Of a stretch of 64,000 bases of DNA, positions 24,701-33,174 are shown in pieces; positions within the stretch are counted from its first letter, which is position 1, and each line of letters begins with the position of its first letter. The notes under the pieces were generated by a model. That model was not told the DNA's origin, searched no databases, and saw nothing but the letters and a program-made list of their open reading frames with translations. The position numbers and the translations under genes were made by a program. Source of the stretch: Flaccisagitta enflata (lineage: Eukaryota > Chaetognatha > Sagittoidea > Aphragmophora); assembly GCA_965153355.1 (NCBI GenBank), contig OZ231127.1:86924001-86988000 (forward strand). Reading direction: 5' to 3'.

Positions 24701-27700
24701 AAAAGGCCTTCATCTTCAAAGAAGATATATCATGGGATGATAGGTCTCCATGAAAATCAAGAGTCAGCCCCAAACTCAAAAGTAACTATGGCAAAATAAA
24801 AAAGCGAACTACTTATTTGTCAATGTTTCACATCCAAGCAAGGAGAAAAACATAGCAAAATCCATGACCATTTGGAAGATCTGCGAAAGATCTTTCAAGT
24901 GAGACCTTGCTGGATGTTCTAGCTTTATCCGTTTAGAAATTGCATAAGAATGAATACAGGTGGTCAAGAATTTGGAAATTCACTGTGCCATTCTCATGGG
25001 TTATCTTTATTCTCACAAACAAATCAAACGCACTGAGTTAGAAATTTGTTCTTGGCATCATTTTAAAGAAAATTTGATGCTCCAGATTTTTTAGGATGAA
25101 CGATTTCTATTCACGTGCTATGTGTCTCTGCACCCTGCTTTGTCCAGCTGTCCATCTGTCTGTCCATCCATCCATCGGTCTGTCTCATTTCACTTCTTTT
25201 TATGTTTTGTATTCTTTAACCTCATTTCCCCTGTCCAAGTGGTCTAGTGACCTCAAATACGGCCCCTGCCCTGCCGCACGCGACTAGGGTATCCATATAT
25301 TGGGCCTTGTTTCTTCAAGATAGTATGTCCCCAACCAAACCACAAATATCTTGATACAACTTACTTATCCATTGCTAAGTAAGACAGCATTCCGTCGTTC
25401 ATAGCATGTATGATAACGTCACTTTTTTCATTCTTCGCGTGATCCATCATTTGCTTCCAATTGCTTTTTGTAATCATTGTATAATTGATATTGAGATCTT
25501 CGGCCAAGCGTCTCCATATGTCCACGCAGATCCCCTCTAAATGATTGAAATCGCCATTTCTCGCTTGCAAACAAATATCTGCCGAGTCAAAAGTGACTAC
25601 TTGGGCCATTCTTTCATTTTATTGGCCTCGTGTGTGGAGCGCAGAGTCTGTATCAATTGTGAGGATTTAGTAAGCGGCAAATCATACCTCGAGCCAGATA
25701 TTGATTATCATTGTCTTATTGAGTCACATCTTCCCTAGACAGATGCATGACTTTGCAAAAAAAAAATTCTTAAAAGACAGTAACCAAATACCCAGCTGCA
25801 GAAGGAGGTGAAAATACCAAATTGAGGGGGACCATAAAAAAATGGGGCTTAAATTTGGGCTTTTTGTCCTGGACGATTTTCAAAGGGATTTGCTGAAAAA
25901 ACAAGGGTGAAGAGAAACAATTCAAAATGACATCTTAAAGTGGTTTTGACGTGTATTTAAGATATCTAATTGTAAAATGAAACTTTGTGTGTAACACAAG
26001 TGTATTACACCCACAGACTGGTTAGAAAATAAACATTCCTTTCAGCACACTGATTCTTGACAATTTGGTTGGGGTTTTATGATTGTTTGCCTTTTTTTTT
26101 TCCAACAGAATAAAGATGTGTTTCCTTTTTGAAAAAATAATCTTATGGAGCAAAAACTTGGCAGTTGCAACAGCAGTTGTTCAAAAGAGGTGTCTGATTT
26201 TTGTCCAAAAAGGGGAAGAAAAATCTGGGGAAAAAAGTCAGCAAGGAAAATAATCGCAAAAGCGTTAGATGGTCAGCGGTACCGTGCCCTGCTTTAGTAG
26301 GTTGGCTGAAGTTGATGTATAGGCAGGCCCTTGACCCTTCAATAATTTTCCTTCCTTCTTTCCTCCTCCTCCTCCGCACCTCCTCTCCCAGCCTCCAGAC
26401 CCATATCTCAGCCTGGAGGCCCATATCCCAGCCTCGAGGCCCAAATCCCAGTCTTGAGGCCCAAATCCCTAGAGAGTGGAATCTGGGCCTTGGGATTGGG
26501 ATTTTGGCCTTGAGGGTGGGATTTGGGCCTCAAGACTGGAATTTGGGCCTCGGGGCTGGGATATGGGCCTCCAGTCTGAGGCTGGGGGGAGGGGGGGTGG
26601 GTATGGAGAAGGAGAAGGAGGAGGAGGAGAAGGAGGAGAAAATTCCCCATATGAGTGAAAGCATAGGTCATCGACCCCTTCGGGGCCGCTGCCCAAAAGG
26701 ATGAAATTCCAACTGGTTGGTGGATAGCAGAATATGTTGGCCCTAGATCTCAATAAAGGAAAGGGATGTATTGGAGGTCAAAAATTTGCCAGAGTGAAGA
26801 CAGAAACAGACTAATGCAAATAGTGATTACTGGAGAAAACAAGCCCGAGAGGGCAACAGTCGCGTGTGTCTGGAAATGACAATCAAAAGAGCCAAAACAT
26901 GTTTAAATGTTAAGAATGTTTAAATTTGTTAAAAAACTGTTAAAGAATAATAAAAATGTCAAAATAAGTGAAAAGATGTTAAGAAATGTTAAGAAATGTT
27001 AAGAAATGTTAAAAAAATCTTAAAAAATGTTAAAAAAAATCTAAAAAGGTATAATGTTAAAAAATGTTAAGAAATGTAAAAAAGATTTAAAAATGTTAGA
27101 AAATGTTAAAGAATGTTAAGAAATGTTAAAAGATGTTAAAAACCGTTAGAAAACTATCAGAATTTTAAAAATGTTACGGAGGGACGGACGGACAGACCGA
27201 CAGAGCAAGGTGTAGAGTCGCGTGCACGCGACTAAAAATTGGTAATGAGGCTGTAATTTGGGAGTAAAGTTAAAGATTTTGACCATAGCGCTGGGATTTT
27301 GGACTGGATGTAGGAATGTAGCCTTAGGCCTGATCACCAATGTGTTGGGGGAGCTGAAGGGGTGGGGCTGAGGGAGGTAGAAATAGCAGCCCAAAGGCAG
27401 TATATGGGTACCCGTGCCCTGCTTGAGTTGTTTGTTGCTTAAGTTGAGGGGGGTGCAGGGCAGCGGCCCCGAAGGGCCTAATGTCTTGTAGAATACAGGG
27501 GAAATCTGTCTGTCTAGGATAAGGATCTCAGAGAACGAATCTGGGTCTCAGGGACCAGGATCTGCGTCCATTATACCAGAATTTTGATCTCAGAGGCCAG
27601 AAGTAGGGTTTCGGAAGCCTGGTTCTGGGTCTCAGAGACCAGAATATGTGTCTCAAGGGCCAGAATTTAGGATTTTTAGCCAAATTTGGGGCATTTTTCT

Positions 27701-30700
27701 TGAAACAAGTGTCCATGCATTTTTAGTATGTCTCGCATGAACATACTTGCCACAAAATTGACTCCCTCTCCTACCTATTTAGTCTATTTTATCAATTTTG
27801 CTCAGAGATAAAAAACTATCATGATTTCAGTTCTTTTATTTAGTATATCCGATAAGAAAATGAAAATTTTGAGTTTTAGAAAGTAAAGTAAAGGATGTTT
27901 GCTCATTTTCAGTCACGGCGGTCTGCTACTCTGCATAAGCTACACCCCTCAGTTCTTTGGACACTCAATTCTGGCCTGTGTGGAATAAAAGACCGCCGTG
28001 CAGTATGTTACCATTGGTTCACTTACCGTGAAATCAACCTTTAACGGCCCCTTTTGAGCACCGGCTCCGAAGGGGGCGAAGTCTTGTAGAACATAGGGGG
28101 ACTTTTCTTTGTCTGTCCATTTGTCAGTTTGTTTGTTAGTCCCCCCAGGTCCTCTCAGTCCTGTAATCTACCCTCTCACGCCCGTAATCTGCCCTCTCAA
28201 GCCTGGAATCTGCCCTCTCAGGCCTGAAACCTGTCCTCTCAGGGTTTAAATCTGCCCTCTCAGATTCCAGGCCTGAGAGGGCAGATTTTAGGCCTGAGAG
28301 AGAAGATTCCAGGCCTGAGAGGGCAGATTTCAGGCCTGAGAGGGCCTGGGGGGAACTGACGGACAAAAAGACGGATGAACAAAAGTCCCCCTGTATCCTA
28401 CAGAACTTCGTCTCCTTTGGGGCCGCAGCGCTGCTTCCTCTCATTCCAATTCACAACCATGGAAACCAGGGCAATGGGTATCGCTGATCACATATTGCAC
28501 ATGGGCGACCTGTTGTTACTGCAGCCTGAATGCGTTGAAAATTCGATAAATGGAAAAAAGAAATGTTGGAACTTGGCAAGAGAACTGTCTGCTTGCTTAT
28601 CCATAGTTAAATAAGTGCTTTTGTTTGAAGGAATTAGCAAATTTCAGAGGGGATTGAGTTCTGCAACGGCACGTTATGTGCGTGTTTCTGGTCACAGATA
28701 ATGGGTTCTTACTTTTTAGTCGCGTGCACGCGACTCTACAACCCACTTTGTCCGTCTGTCGGTCGGTCAGTCTGTCGGTAACACTTTGCTTTTTTTTGTC
28801 GCTTTACATCGTTTTAAGTCATTTTAAGTTATTTAAAGTTATTTCAAATCAATTCATATTTAGTCTCTTAGTCTTATCATCTTTTAGTCTTTTGGTCTTA
28901 AGGTCTTAACAACCGCACGCGACTGTAGGGTGCTGGCCTTGTTAGTGAACCACTTGGTCGCTCGCTACATTGGTTCCTTCGCACCGCTCACTCTGCTCAC
29001 TCACTCCTGAGCATTTTTCTTTGCTACACTGGCTCCCCTGGTTTTCTCCATTCATAAGCTCGCTCACTCACTTCGCTTACTCCCCAGTGGGACAGTTGAG
29101 ATTCATAAGTATGTATTTAGGCTGTAAACATGATAAACGTGAATGACCGCGATCGTTGTGGTCACTAGAAACACACCCTATCTGTGGCTTACTATTACGC
29201 ACACAACTGCAACTCATAGGCATGTATTTTTTCTCAATATATTTAGGTTCGGGAGTTTGTGCTCAATCTTCAATCAATTGGAAATTTCAGCTGTTTGTAC
29301 AATCCTCAAAACCATTCGGACGTCCTGAAAGAGTAAGCCATCGTATCACCTCCGAATACCTTAAATATTACCTCTAACAATACCTCTAATAATACTTCTA
29401 ATAATACCTCTAATTGAAGTTCCTCTGAATTGTTTATGTTCAGTATGTCTTGTCCAGTTGACCTAATAATTGAATCAGTGCAGTGAACTCCCCCTTTAGT
29501 TTGTAGTTAGTTGATGTTTGCACTGTCATTATTGAAGAATAAAAGATAGCATAACAATGCGTCTATCACTCCATCTGTCTTTCTCACTTTGTTTCTCTCT
29601 CTCACAGTCACGTTCCATCGGTGGGTGAAGTGGTGTTGTGGATGACTTTTGTTTGGGTGGGTTGCATCATCATCGTCTTTGCTCAGATGGCGCTTTGTTG
29701 GAAAACCGGAACTTGCTCTAATTTTGTCAAAAGAAGGCGAGGACTTTCCAGAATAACCAAGGTAAAGAAGTTTGTTCGTCAAATTCACTTTTGTTTCCCA
29801 TTGATCAAATATTCTTCGTTGGTGTCACAACCACATTTGAAAAAAATTGTTGGTCTGTCCGCCATACTGTCTGTCTTTGCGAATTCTTCCTGAAAGTCAC
29901 GACGCACGCGACGTTGGTCCTATGTCTGTAATGACCTTGACCCCTGCTTTGATCATGAATTGGACTAATGAGAGAATCGCAAACAGTCTGTATATGATGA
30001 TGTTGATGGCTATCTTTCCATTTTTTGGGTAGCGGCCCCAAAGGGGTCAATGACCAATGCTTTCATATATGGGGAAATTTCTCCTTTCTCCTTTCTACGT
30101 GGGCAGGTAGTCCGCCAGCGAATTTGGGTGCGTTCAGCAACGGGGAATAAATCCCAACCTTAAGGTCCGAATCTTTACCTTGAGGCCCAAATCCCAGTCT
30201 CGAGACCCAAATATCAGCCTCAAGGCCCAAATCTCAGCCTTGAAGCCCAAATCCCAGCCATGAGGCCAAAATCCAAAGGCAAAAATCCCTGTCTCAATGC
30301 CCAAATCCCAGCCCAAAGGCCTCAAAGCTGGGATTTGGGCATTAGGGCCGGGATTTGGGCCTTGAGGCTGGGATTTGGGCCTCAAGACTGGGATTTGGGC
30401 CTTGATGCAAGGATGTGGGCCTCGAGGTTGGAATTTAAGTCTTGAGATTGAGATTTGGGCCTCATGAGGGGGGGGGGTGCGGAGAAGGAGAAATTTCCCC
30501 ATATGTGAAGGCATAGGTCATCGACCCCTTTGGGGCCGCTTCCCTGCTCCCTACCCCTGCTCCCCTAACTTCATTCACAACCTACGTAGGCAGGGCACGG
30601 GTACTGCTGACCATCTAACGCTTTCGCGACTATTCATTTTCACAATCTATAGGTTCGTCCATTGGAAGGAGTTCCATCGGTCCGTCGGTTGTCACTGACA

Positions 30701-30835
30701 ACATCTCGACCAGCAAAACCAAAGAGACTCATTTCTATGAACAGTTTGGCCACAGTCACGGAAAGTGGCATCGAACCAAAACCAAAGATAGAAAAAAGAC
30801 CTCCATCAGCATTTCTAGAAACGAGGCACAACTAA
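15642..30835 (+). CDS. BK-channel beta-subunit-like protein (KCNMB family), six exons, 276 residues
   Basis: Exons: 15642-15720, 16174-16331, 20914-21084, 29247-29332, 29608-29761, 30653-30835. All five introns are GT-AG and every junction keeps frame (phases 1, 0, 0, 2, 0). The protein has a short cytoplasmic start, membrane segment 1 at about residues 13-31, an extracellular loop, membrane segment 2 at about 175-194 and an 82-residue basic Ser/Pro-rich tail. The loop carries eight cysteines (46, 60, 62, 66, 72, 118, 126, 152) and sequons N52, N91, N149 and N158. The stretches VNCACGYRCVSSFPC and NFSCLYNP match the family pattern, in which the loop forms four disulfides and contacts the BK (Slo1) channel to alter its calcium and voltage response. 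The tail is longer than in vertebrate members. Insect TipE-type subunits share the two-segment plan and are the main alternative. ATG 15642 has an A at -3; an upstream exon joined at a possible acceptor before 15627 cannot be excluded. No stop or frameshift is seen, so it looks functional. Confidence 0.82.
15721..15792 (+). repeat. CAAGGCC element head fragment at an intron donor
   Basis: AACAAGGCCCGATACACGGC, TACCCAAGGCGTGTGCGGGT and GGGCAGGGGCAG follow the exon 1 donor immediately. Only the head is present; no tetranucleotide core or terminal palindrome follows. Confidence 0.8.
16003..16038. repeat. C-run / G-run inverted repeat
   Basis: TTTTCCCCCCCCCC, then TCCCGCCA, then GGGGGGGGGGAAA: a stem of about 10 C:G pairs in intron 1. 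Confidence 0.8.
16174..16331 (+). CDS. KCNMB-like exon 2: end of membrane segment 1 and Cys-rich loop
   Basis: The acceptor is a long T run ending in CAG at 16171-16173. Joined to exon 1 it reads T-V-T-M-V, completing membrane segment 1. The loop part contains STQCRYEDVNYS and VNCACGYRCVSSFPC and ends ASVFVSH before donor GTAAGT at 16332. The last 66 bases plus the first four intron bases (16266-16335) are the first unit of the 70-bp satellite that fills the next intron. Confidence 0.82.
16583..17821. mobile_element. hAT-like non-autonomous element in the satellite, 8-bp duplication ATCTTCAA
   Basis: Inverted ends begin TAGGGTGACTkAAAATATGG and stay similar for about 95 bp (GCGGGAGAAATG, ACCATTTCCATCA, TCTAAAATCTGG). 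ATCTTCAA at 16575-16582 is repeated at 17822-17829, and removing one copy restores a normal satellite unit. The 1239-bp interior has two further inverted repeats: about 17083-17190 (GAGCAACAAGCCCGCGAAAA and its partner) and 17590-17713 (GTTTACTCATGGCCGCAACC and its partner). No transposase is seen. TIR style and 8-bp duplication fit hAT. Confidence 0.9.
19421..20536. repeat. 558-bp higher-order duplication inside the 70-bp satellite
   Basis: The block starting ATATGGATGCGTAACTTC at 19421 is repeated at 19979. The copies share a deletion (CAATGCACTTTCATTCCC) and the variants CATCCCATTGTGCCTTCG and TTTGATAGTC in the same order. The array therefore grew recently by duplicating eight-unit blocks. 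Confidence 0.85.
20914..21084 (+). CDS. KCNMB-like exon 3: central extracellular loop
   Basis: Acceptor TTTCTTCGTCAAG before 20914, donor AAG|GTCAGT at 21085, phase 0 at both ends. Encodes 57 residues starting ARMKLQRHESQNITD, with two cysteines (residues 118 and 126 of the protein) and sequon NIT. This corresponds to the poorly conserved loop centre of BK beta subunits. It follows directly after the satellite-filled intron. Confidence 0.78.
21535..21845. repeat. Foldback-type dispersed repeat, copy 3
   Basis: About three units of CCCATATCTCAGCC/CCCAAATACCAGTC type are followed by inverted units GGGATTTGGGCC, then GGAGAAGGAGAAAATTCCTC, and end ATCGACCCCTTTGGGGCCGC. Sits in intron 3 of the channel gene. 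Confidence 0.75.
22838..23262. mobile_element. hAT-like MITE, TIR TAGGACTCGCAATA, 8-bp duplication GTTGGTAA
   Basis: GTTGGTAA at 22830-22837 and 23263-23270 flanks a 425-bp element. Its ends read TAGGACTCGCAATAATTAA and, reversed, TAGGACTCGCAATAGTTAA. The subterminal regions are full of TAGTTAAC / GTTAACTA half-sites (for example 22862-22937 and 23180-23240). Lies in the intron of the receptor-like gene. Confidence 0.92.
23271..24779. other. AT-rich intronic sequence, nothing recognised
   Basis: No open frame, terminal inverted repeat or tandem array was found. It is intron for both the receptor-like gene and the channel gene. Confidence 0.5.
24780..25085. mobile_element. Truncated copy of the 10899-11881 MITE interior
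   Basis: TATGGCAAAATAAAAAAGCG, CACATCCAAGCAAGGAG, GAAAGATCTTTCAAGTGAGA and TTGTTCTTGGCATCATTTTA follow the same order as 11100-11405. Neither terminal repeat is present. The right side abuts a CAAGGCC copy. Confidence 0.8.
25096..25313 (-). repeat. CAAGGCC element, reverse copy
   Basis: Runs TATTCACGTGCTATGTGTCT, CTGCACCCTGCTTTGTCC, a GTCCATCT/GTCCATCC core, GCCCCTGCCCTGCCGCACGC, GACTAGGGTATCCATATATT and GGGCCTTGTTTC. A full-length but diverged copy. Confidence 0.7.
26255..26700. repeat. Foldback-type dispersed repeat, copy 4
   Basis: CGCAAAAGCGTTAGATGGTC and AGCGGTACCGTGCCCTGC open it. An array of ATATCCCAGCCTCGAGGCCC-type units is followed by the inverted array (GGGATTTGGGCCTCAAGAC type), then GGAGGAGAAAATTCCCC, CATATGAGTGAAAGCATAGG and TCATCGACCCCTTCGGGGCC. 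The two arrays can pair into a long hairpin. Confidence 0.8.
26870..27237 (+). repeat. CAAGGCC-type tail with (ATGTTAAAAA)n filler
   Basis: About 300 bp of loosely repeated AAATGTTAAGAAATGTTAAA (period near 10 bp) leads to GAGGGACGGACGGACAGACC, GACAGAGCAAGGTGTAGAGT and the palindrome GTCGCGTGCACGCGAC followed by TAAAAA. The head is not found; the period-10 filler parallels the copies at 49133 and 62905. Confidence 0.7.
27405..27720. repeat. Foldback-type dispersed repeat, half copy 5
   Basis: GGTACCCGTGCCCTGCTTGA, GGGCAGCGGCCCCGAAGGGC, then GTCTTGTAGAATACAGGGG. After these come units of about 20 bp with GGGTCTCAGAGACCAGAAT-like sequence. The second inverted half is missing. Confidence 0.65.
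28045..28445. repeat. Foldback element, copy 6, inverted arrays of CCCTCTCAGGCCTG units
   Basis: The left end, GGCTCCGAAGGGGGCGAAGT then CTTGTAGAACATAGGGGGAC, mirrors the right end GTCCCCCTGTATCCTACAGA then ACTTCGTCTCCTTTGGGGCC. Between them, units of about 21 bp (AATCTGCCCTCTCAGGCCTG) run forward and then reversed, forming a palindrome centred near 28265. Both halves are complete. Confidence 0.85.
28677..29178. mobile_element. PIF/Harbinger-like MITE, CGCTC-rich family copy A, split by a CAAGGCC insertion
   Basis: Left end TGTGCGTGTTTCTGGTCAC and right end GGTCACTAGAAACACACCC match copies at 41041 and 55662. The interior has GGTCGCTCGCTACATTGG and CGCACCGCTCACTCTGCTCA. TTA precedes the left end; the right flank TAT is a decayed duplication. 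Comparison with 41041-41282 shows that 28709-28940 is a later insertion. Confidence 0.8.
28709..28943 (-). repeat. CAAGGCC element, reverse copy nested in a MITE
   Basis: CTTTTTAGTCGCGTGCACGC, GACTCTACAACCCACTTTGT and CCGTCTGTCGGTCGGTCAG are followed by TTTAAGTTATTTAAAGTT-type filler and CGCACGCGACTGTAGGGTGC, then TGGCCTTG. TTA is present on both sides, giving the clearest view of the element's limits and a possible TTA/TAA target. Confidence 0.8.
29247..29332 (+). CDS. KCNMB-like exon 4: conserved F-S-C loop segment
   Basis: Acceptor ATATATTTAG before 29247, donor GA|GTAAGC at 29333. Encodes VREFVLNLQSIGNFSCLYNP and QNHSDVLK, plus two bases. The F-S-C-x-Y segment before membrane segment 2 is a hallmark of BK beta subunits. 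The cysteine is residue 152; sequons lie at N149 and N158. Confidence 0.83.
29608..29761 (+). CDS. KCNMB-like exon 5: membrane segment 2 and basic stretch
   Basis: Acceptor TTTCTCTCTCTCACAG before 29608, donor AAG|GTAAAG at 29762. The split codon GA|T gives Asp. It encodes VGEVVLWMTFVWVGCIIIVF, then AQMALCWKTGTCSNFVKRRR, placing a basic run on the cytoplasmic side. Reading through the donor would give an alternative 44-residue end (stop near 29893). Confidence 0.82.
30015..30640. repeat. Foldback element, copy 7, next to the exon 6 acceptor
   Basis: GTAGCGGCCCCAAAGGGGTC and CATATATGGGGAAATTTCTC open it. Units such as GGCCCAAATCCCAGTCTCGA run forward, then reversed (GGGATTTGGGCCTTGAGGCT). The closing part is GGAGAAATTTCCCCATATGT, TCGACCCCTTTGGGGCCGC and CAGGGCACGGGTACTGCTGA, then CCATCTAACGCTTTCGCGAC. 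It ends about 15 bp before the acceptor of exon 6. Confidence 0.82.
30653..30835 (+). CDS. KCNMB-like exon 6: cytoplasmic tail and stop
   Basis: Acceptor TTTTCACAATCTATAG before 30653. Encodes 60 residues starting VRPLEGVPSVRRLSLTTSRP and ending SAFLETRHN before TAA 30833-30835. The composition is basic with many Ser, Thr and Pro (several R/K-x-x-S sites), typical of a regulated cytoplasmic tail. No canonical AATAAA is seen in the next 100 bp; a MITE begins at 30945. Confidence 0.75.
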   Translation, partial: VRPLEGVPSVRRLSLTTSRPAKPKRLISMNSLATVTESGIEPKPKIEKRPPSAFLETRHN

Positions 30836-30944
30836 ATGGGAATGAGAATTTGATTTATTGCACCTTGGCAATCATACGTCCAAAATATTCAAAAGATAAA
30901 GAAAATATAAAAATTATGATGTTTGCGTGTAAATGAGCCTAGTA

Positions 30945-31503
30945 CAGGGTGATTTTTTTCAAGTGGGGGAAAGTATTAAGGCATCAAATTTTTATTATGA
31001 CAGTTAAGGATAAACCAAAGTTAGTATATGGTTGCAAACTACTTGACATTTACTTTTCAAGAAAGAAAAAATATTTTTGACAAATTTTGTTAGTATTCTT
31101 ATCAAAACTAAAATTTCAGGAAAATCAATATCTTTTATACTTTTGTTTACATGAACAAAGCTGAAATTACAAAATCTAAGTGAACAACTGTTTTGAACAA
31201 AAACAATAGTTGAAATAACTAAACCTGGGATAAAAAAAACGATATTCAACTTTTTGACCGAAAAAAATATTTTTGTGCATTTTTCAAAAATTCATTATTG
31301 CGAAAAAAATGATCTGAATCTAATGGATGGAAGATGATCAACTATGCTAAATAGAAGTCAAAACTGGTCAAGAATATTTTTTCTTTCTTGAATATCAAAT
31401 GTCAAATAGTTTGTAACTATAAACTAATATTGGTTTATCTTAAAATTTCAAAATAAAAATTTGATGTCTTGATACTTTCCCCCACTTGAAAAAAATCACC
31501 CTG
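30945..31503. mobile_element. MITE with TIR CAGGGTGATTTTTTTC, TA duplication
   Basis: Ends TA-CAGGGTGATTTTTTTCAA on both sides (right reversed), matching for about 58 bp (GTGGGGGAAAGTAT, CATCAAATTTTTATT). Length 559 bp, non-coding. It lies 110 bp after the stop of the channel gene and may fall in the 3' untranslated region. Confidence 0.92.
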
Positions 31504-31644
31504 TAACAATGTCCAATTGTTCAAACTTCAAAAAGAATCTTTCCTTCCCCTTATCCCCCCCATCCATTTCCAGCATTTTTTTTGTGCATTATAATTTTCA
31601 TTTGTTACCCTTCATGATCCCTTCATCACAGCTTCTTTGTACCA

Positions 31645-31728
31645 TCACATCCCTCGCGACTTACACGTTGGTCTGCGTCTCAGTCCGTCGGTCCGTCGGT
31701 CCGTCGTTCGGTCGGTCAGTCTGTTCAT
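31645..31728 (-). repeat. CAAGGCC element core fragment
   Basis: CCCTCGCGACTTACACGTTG is followed by GTCCGTCGGTCCGTCGTTCG and GTCGGTCAGTCTGTTC. Neither head nor intact palindrome is present. Confidence 0.5.
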
Positions 31729-32026
31729 GACTTTTGAATGTACTTGTGCAATGGAACACGTCTTTGTTGCCCTGTTTTGTATGTGTGTGCAAACACCGGA
31801 ATGTTTCTCAGATCTTAAAAACACATCTCAGGCCTGCGTCTTCGGAGTAGGGTCAGGTGTTTGTAACTGAAAATGACCTCAGAATGCTGCTCTATCCGTC
31901 ACTGTATGTTGTTCCTAAGGCAGGGGACCTCTGCATATGTAAAAATAATTGAATCACTGCTAAGAAAATAAAACTGATTCATTTTCTTATATAAGATTGA
32001 TAATGAATAATGAATTTTCTTTTTAA

Positions 32027-32120
32027 AAAGGCCGGATACACGGCTACCGAAGTTGCGTGCGGATGGGCAGGGGCCATAGTTGAGGTCACCAGCCCTCTTG
32101 ATTCTGGAGCAGCGAGCAGC
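32027..32120 (+). repeat. CAAGGCC element head
   Basis: AAGGCCGGATACACGGCTAC, CGAAGTTGCGTGCGGATGGG and CAGGGGCCATAGTTGAGGTC, then ACCAG. The matching tail with a repeated GGTCACCAG lies at 32820-32970, so about 700 bp may be inserted between the halves. Confidence 0.75.
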
Positions 32121-32819
32121 GCCGCTTGTCGGCAGGGTAAGAAAGATATCGGCAGGTCCCGGAAGAAGAAGATAGAGAAGAAGGGGAAAAGGGGGAAGAA
32201 GGAAGAAGAAGAGGAAGAAACGAGGAAGATGACGAAGGCGAAGACGATCACGAAGACGTAATAAAGGGAGAAATGATGGTTGAAGAATAGCGATTGAAGT
32301 CAGCTTTAGGATAATTTGCATATTACAGTTTTAAGATTATCGCTCCATGGCAATGTCGCTGATTTGATTTACAGTCAATATGAATTGGAATCATATCTTG
32401 AACTAAATCTCAATTTATTGTAAAATAGAGGGAGGAATTCTGATGAACATTAATTAGTTGTCAACGTCGTTCTGCATTTTACGTAGCACCCCGCATCAGA
32501 TTTGCACTGATGACAACCTCATTTTAACTTATATGCCACTCGAGATGACTTCTCTGTCTCTGTCTAAGTGTTTGCTGAGATCGGAAGCCAGAAAATTACT
32601 GGACCTCTACGTGGTTGTGAATTCGGTCAAACGGTCACTGCCTAGTGACTTCCAACTTCCAAGGGCTTCCTGAGCACGGTAAAAATGGCACGGAGGGCGT
32701 CACGCTGCTGTAGACTAATAGAGTGCGATGAGGGGGGCTTCACTTTTCTTGTCGGCAGCATTTCAGCCTGCAGGAAAGAATTTTGCTTCTCGGCAGAAAA
32801 GAAGAATCAAGAAGCCTGG
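32120..32819. other. Gene-free sequence between two halves of a CAAGGCC element
   Basis: Contains a purine-rich AGAAGAAG stretch (32155-32260) and otherwise unique sequence with a 71- and a 104-codon frame without motifs. No terminal repeats were recognised that would define it as one insertion. Confidence 0.4.
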
Positions 32820-32975
32820 AGGTCACCAGACCATTTGGGCAGGAGCAGGGAGGTCAAAGTAATAAAATCTAAAAAAAAAGTAAAGTGTGACCGAACGACC
32901 GACCGACCAACCGATCGATCAACCGACCGACGGACAAAGCGGGTTGTAGAGTCGCGTGCACATGACTATAAATCA
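32820..32975 (+). repeat. CAAGGCC element tail
   Basis: GGAGGTCACCAGACCATTTG, GGCAGGAGCAGGGAGGTCAA, GTAAAGTGTGACCGAACGAC, a GACCGACC core and CAAAGCGGGTTGTAGAGTCG, ending CGTGCACATGACTATAAA (palindrome decayed by one base). Confidence 0.75.
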
Positions 32976-33174
32976 TCATTTATGATATTAATCTTTTAAT
33001 GAGTTTTCATCCAATTTTACTAGTTTTTGGAAAAAGTTATATTCTTATCTTTTAATCTAAGGCTCAGCATGTTCTTAAGATGTTCTCATTTTTTTGCCAA
33101 ATCTGAGGATGATGTTCTTATAAACAGTGTTCTTATAAAACAAAAAGCGTGTACACTCTTTTAAGACACCACAA

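Larger units (their letters stand above)
21908..25609 (-). pseudogene. Ionotropic glutamate receptor-like gene, two exons, disrupted
   Basis: Minus strand, inside intron 3 of the channel gene. Exon A (25609-25365) encodes ligand-lobe S1: VVTFDSADICLQ and LEGICVDIWRRLAEDLNINY. Donor GTAAGT lies at 25364 and acceptor TTCTAG ends at 22793; joining gives AMDNYMVTPNF with phase kept. Exon B (22792 onward) has TM1 (WTALISLLILYSFILTFVTL), the pore (SCWFFSLISIQSG), TM3 with TYTANLAAFF (usual SYTANLAAF) and the S2 lobe. The frame stops at TGA 22174-22176, yet the same frame continues as PDLESIERHIPNMYILKGYF to TAA 22006-22008. TM4 (VIVIMIGAAAASVLC) is then read one frame over from about 22012 and may end at 21942 or, after a further shift, at 21908. 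In-frame TAA at 25619-25621 lies just before the first ATG, so the true 5' end is not seen. Either a pseudogene or an intact receptor with base errors. The divergent S2 suggests the arthropod-type IR branch rather than a synaptic receptor. Confidence 0.82.
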
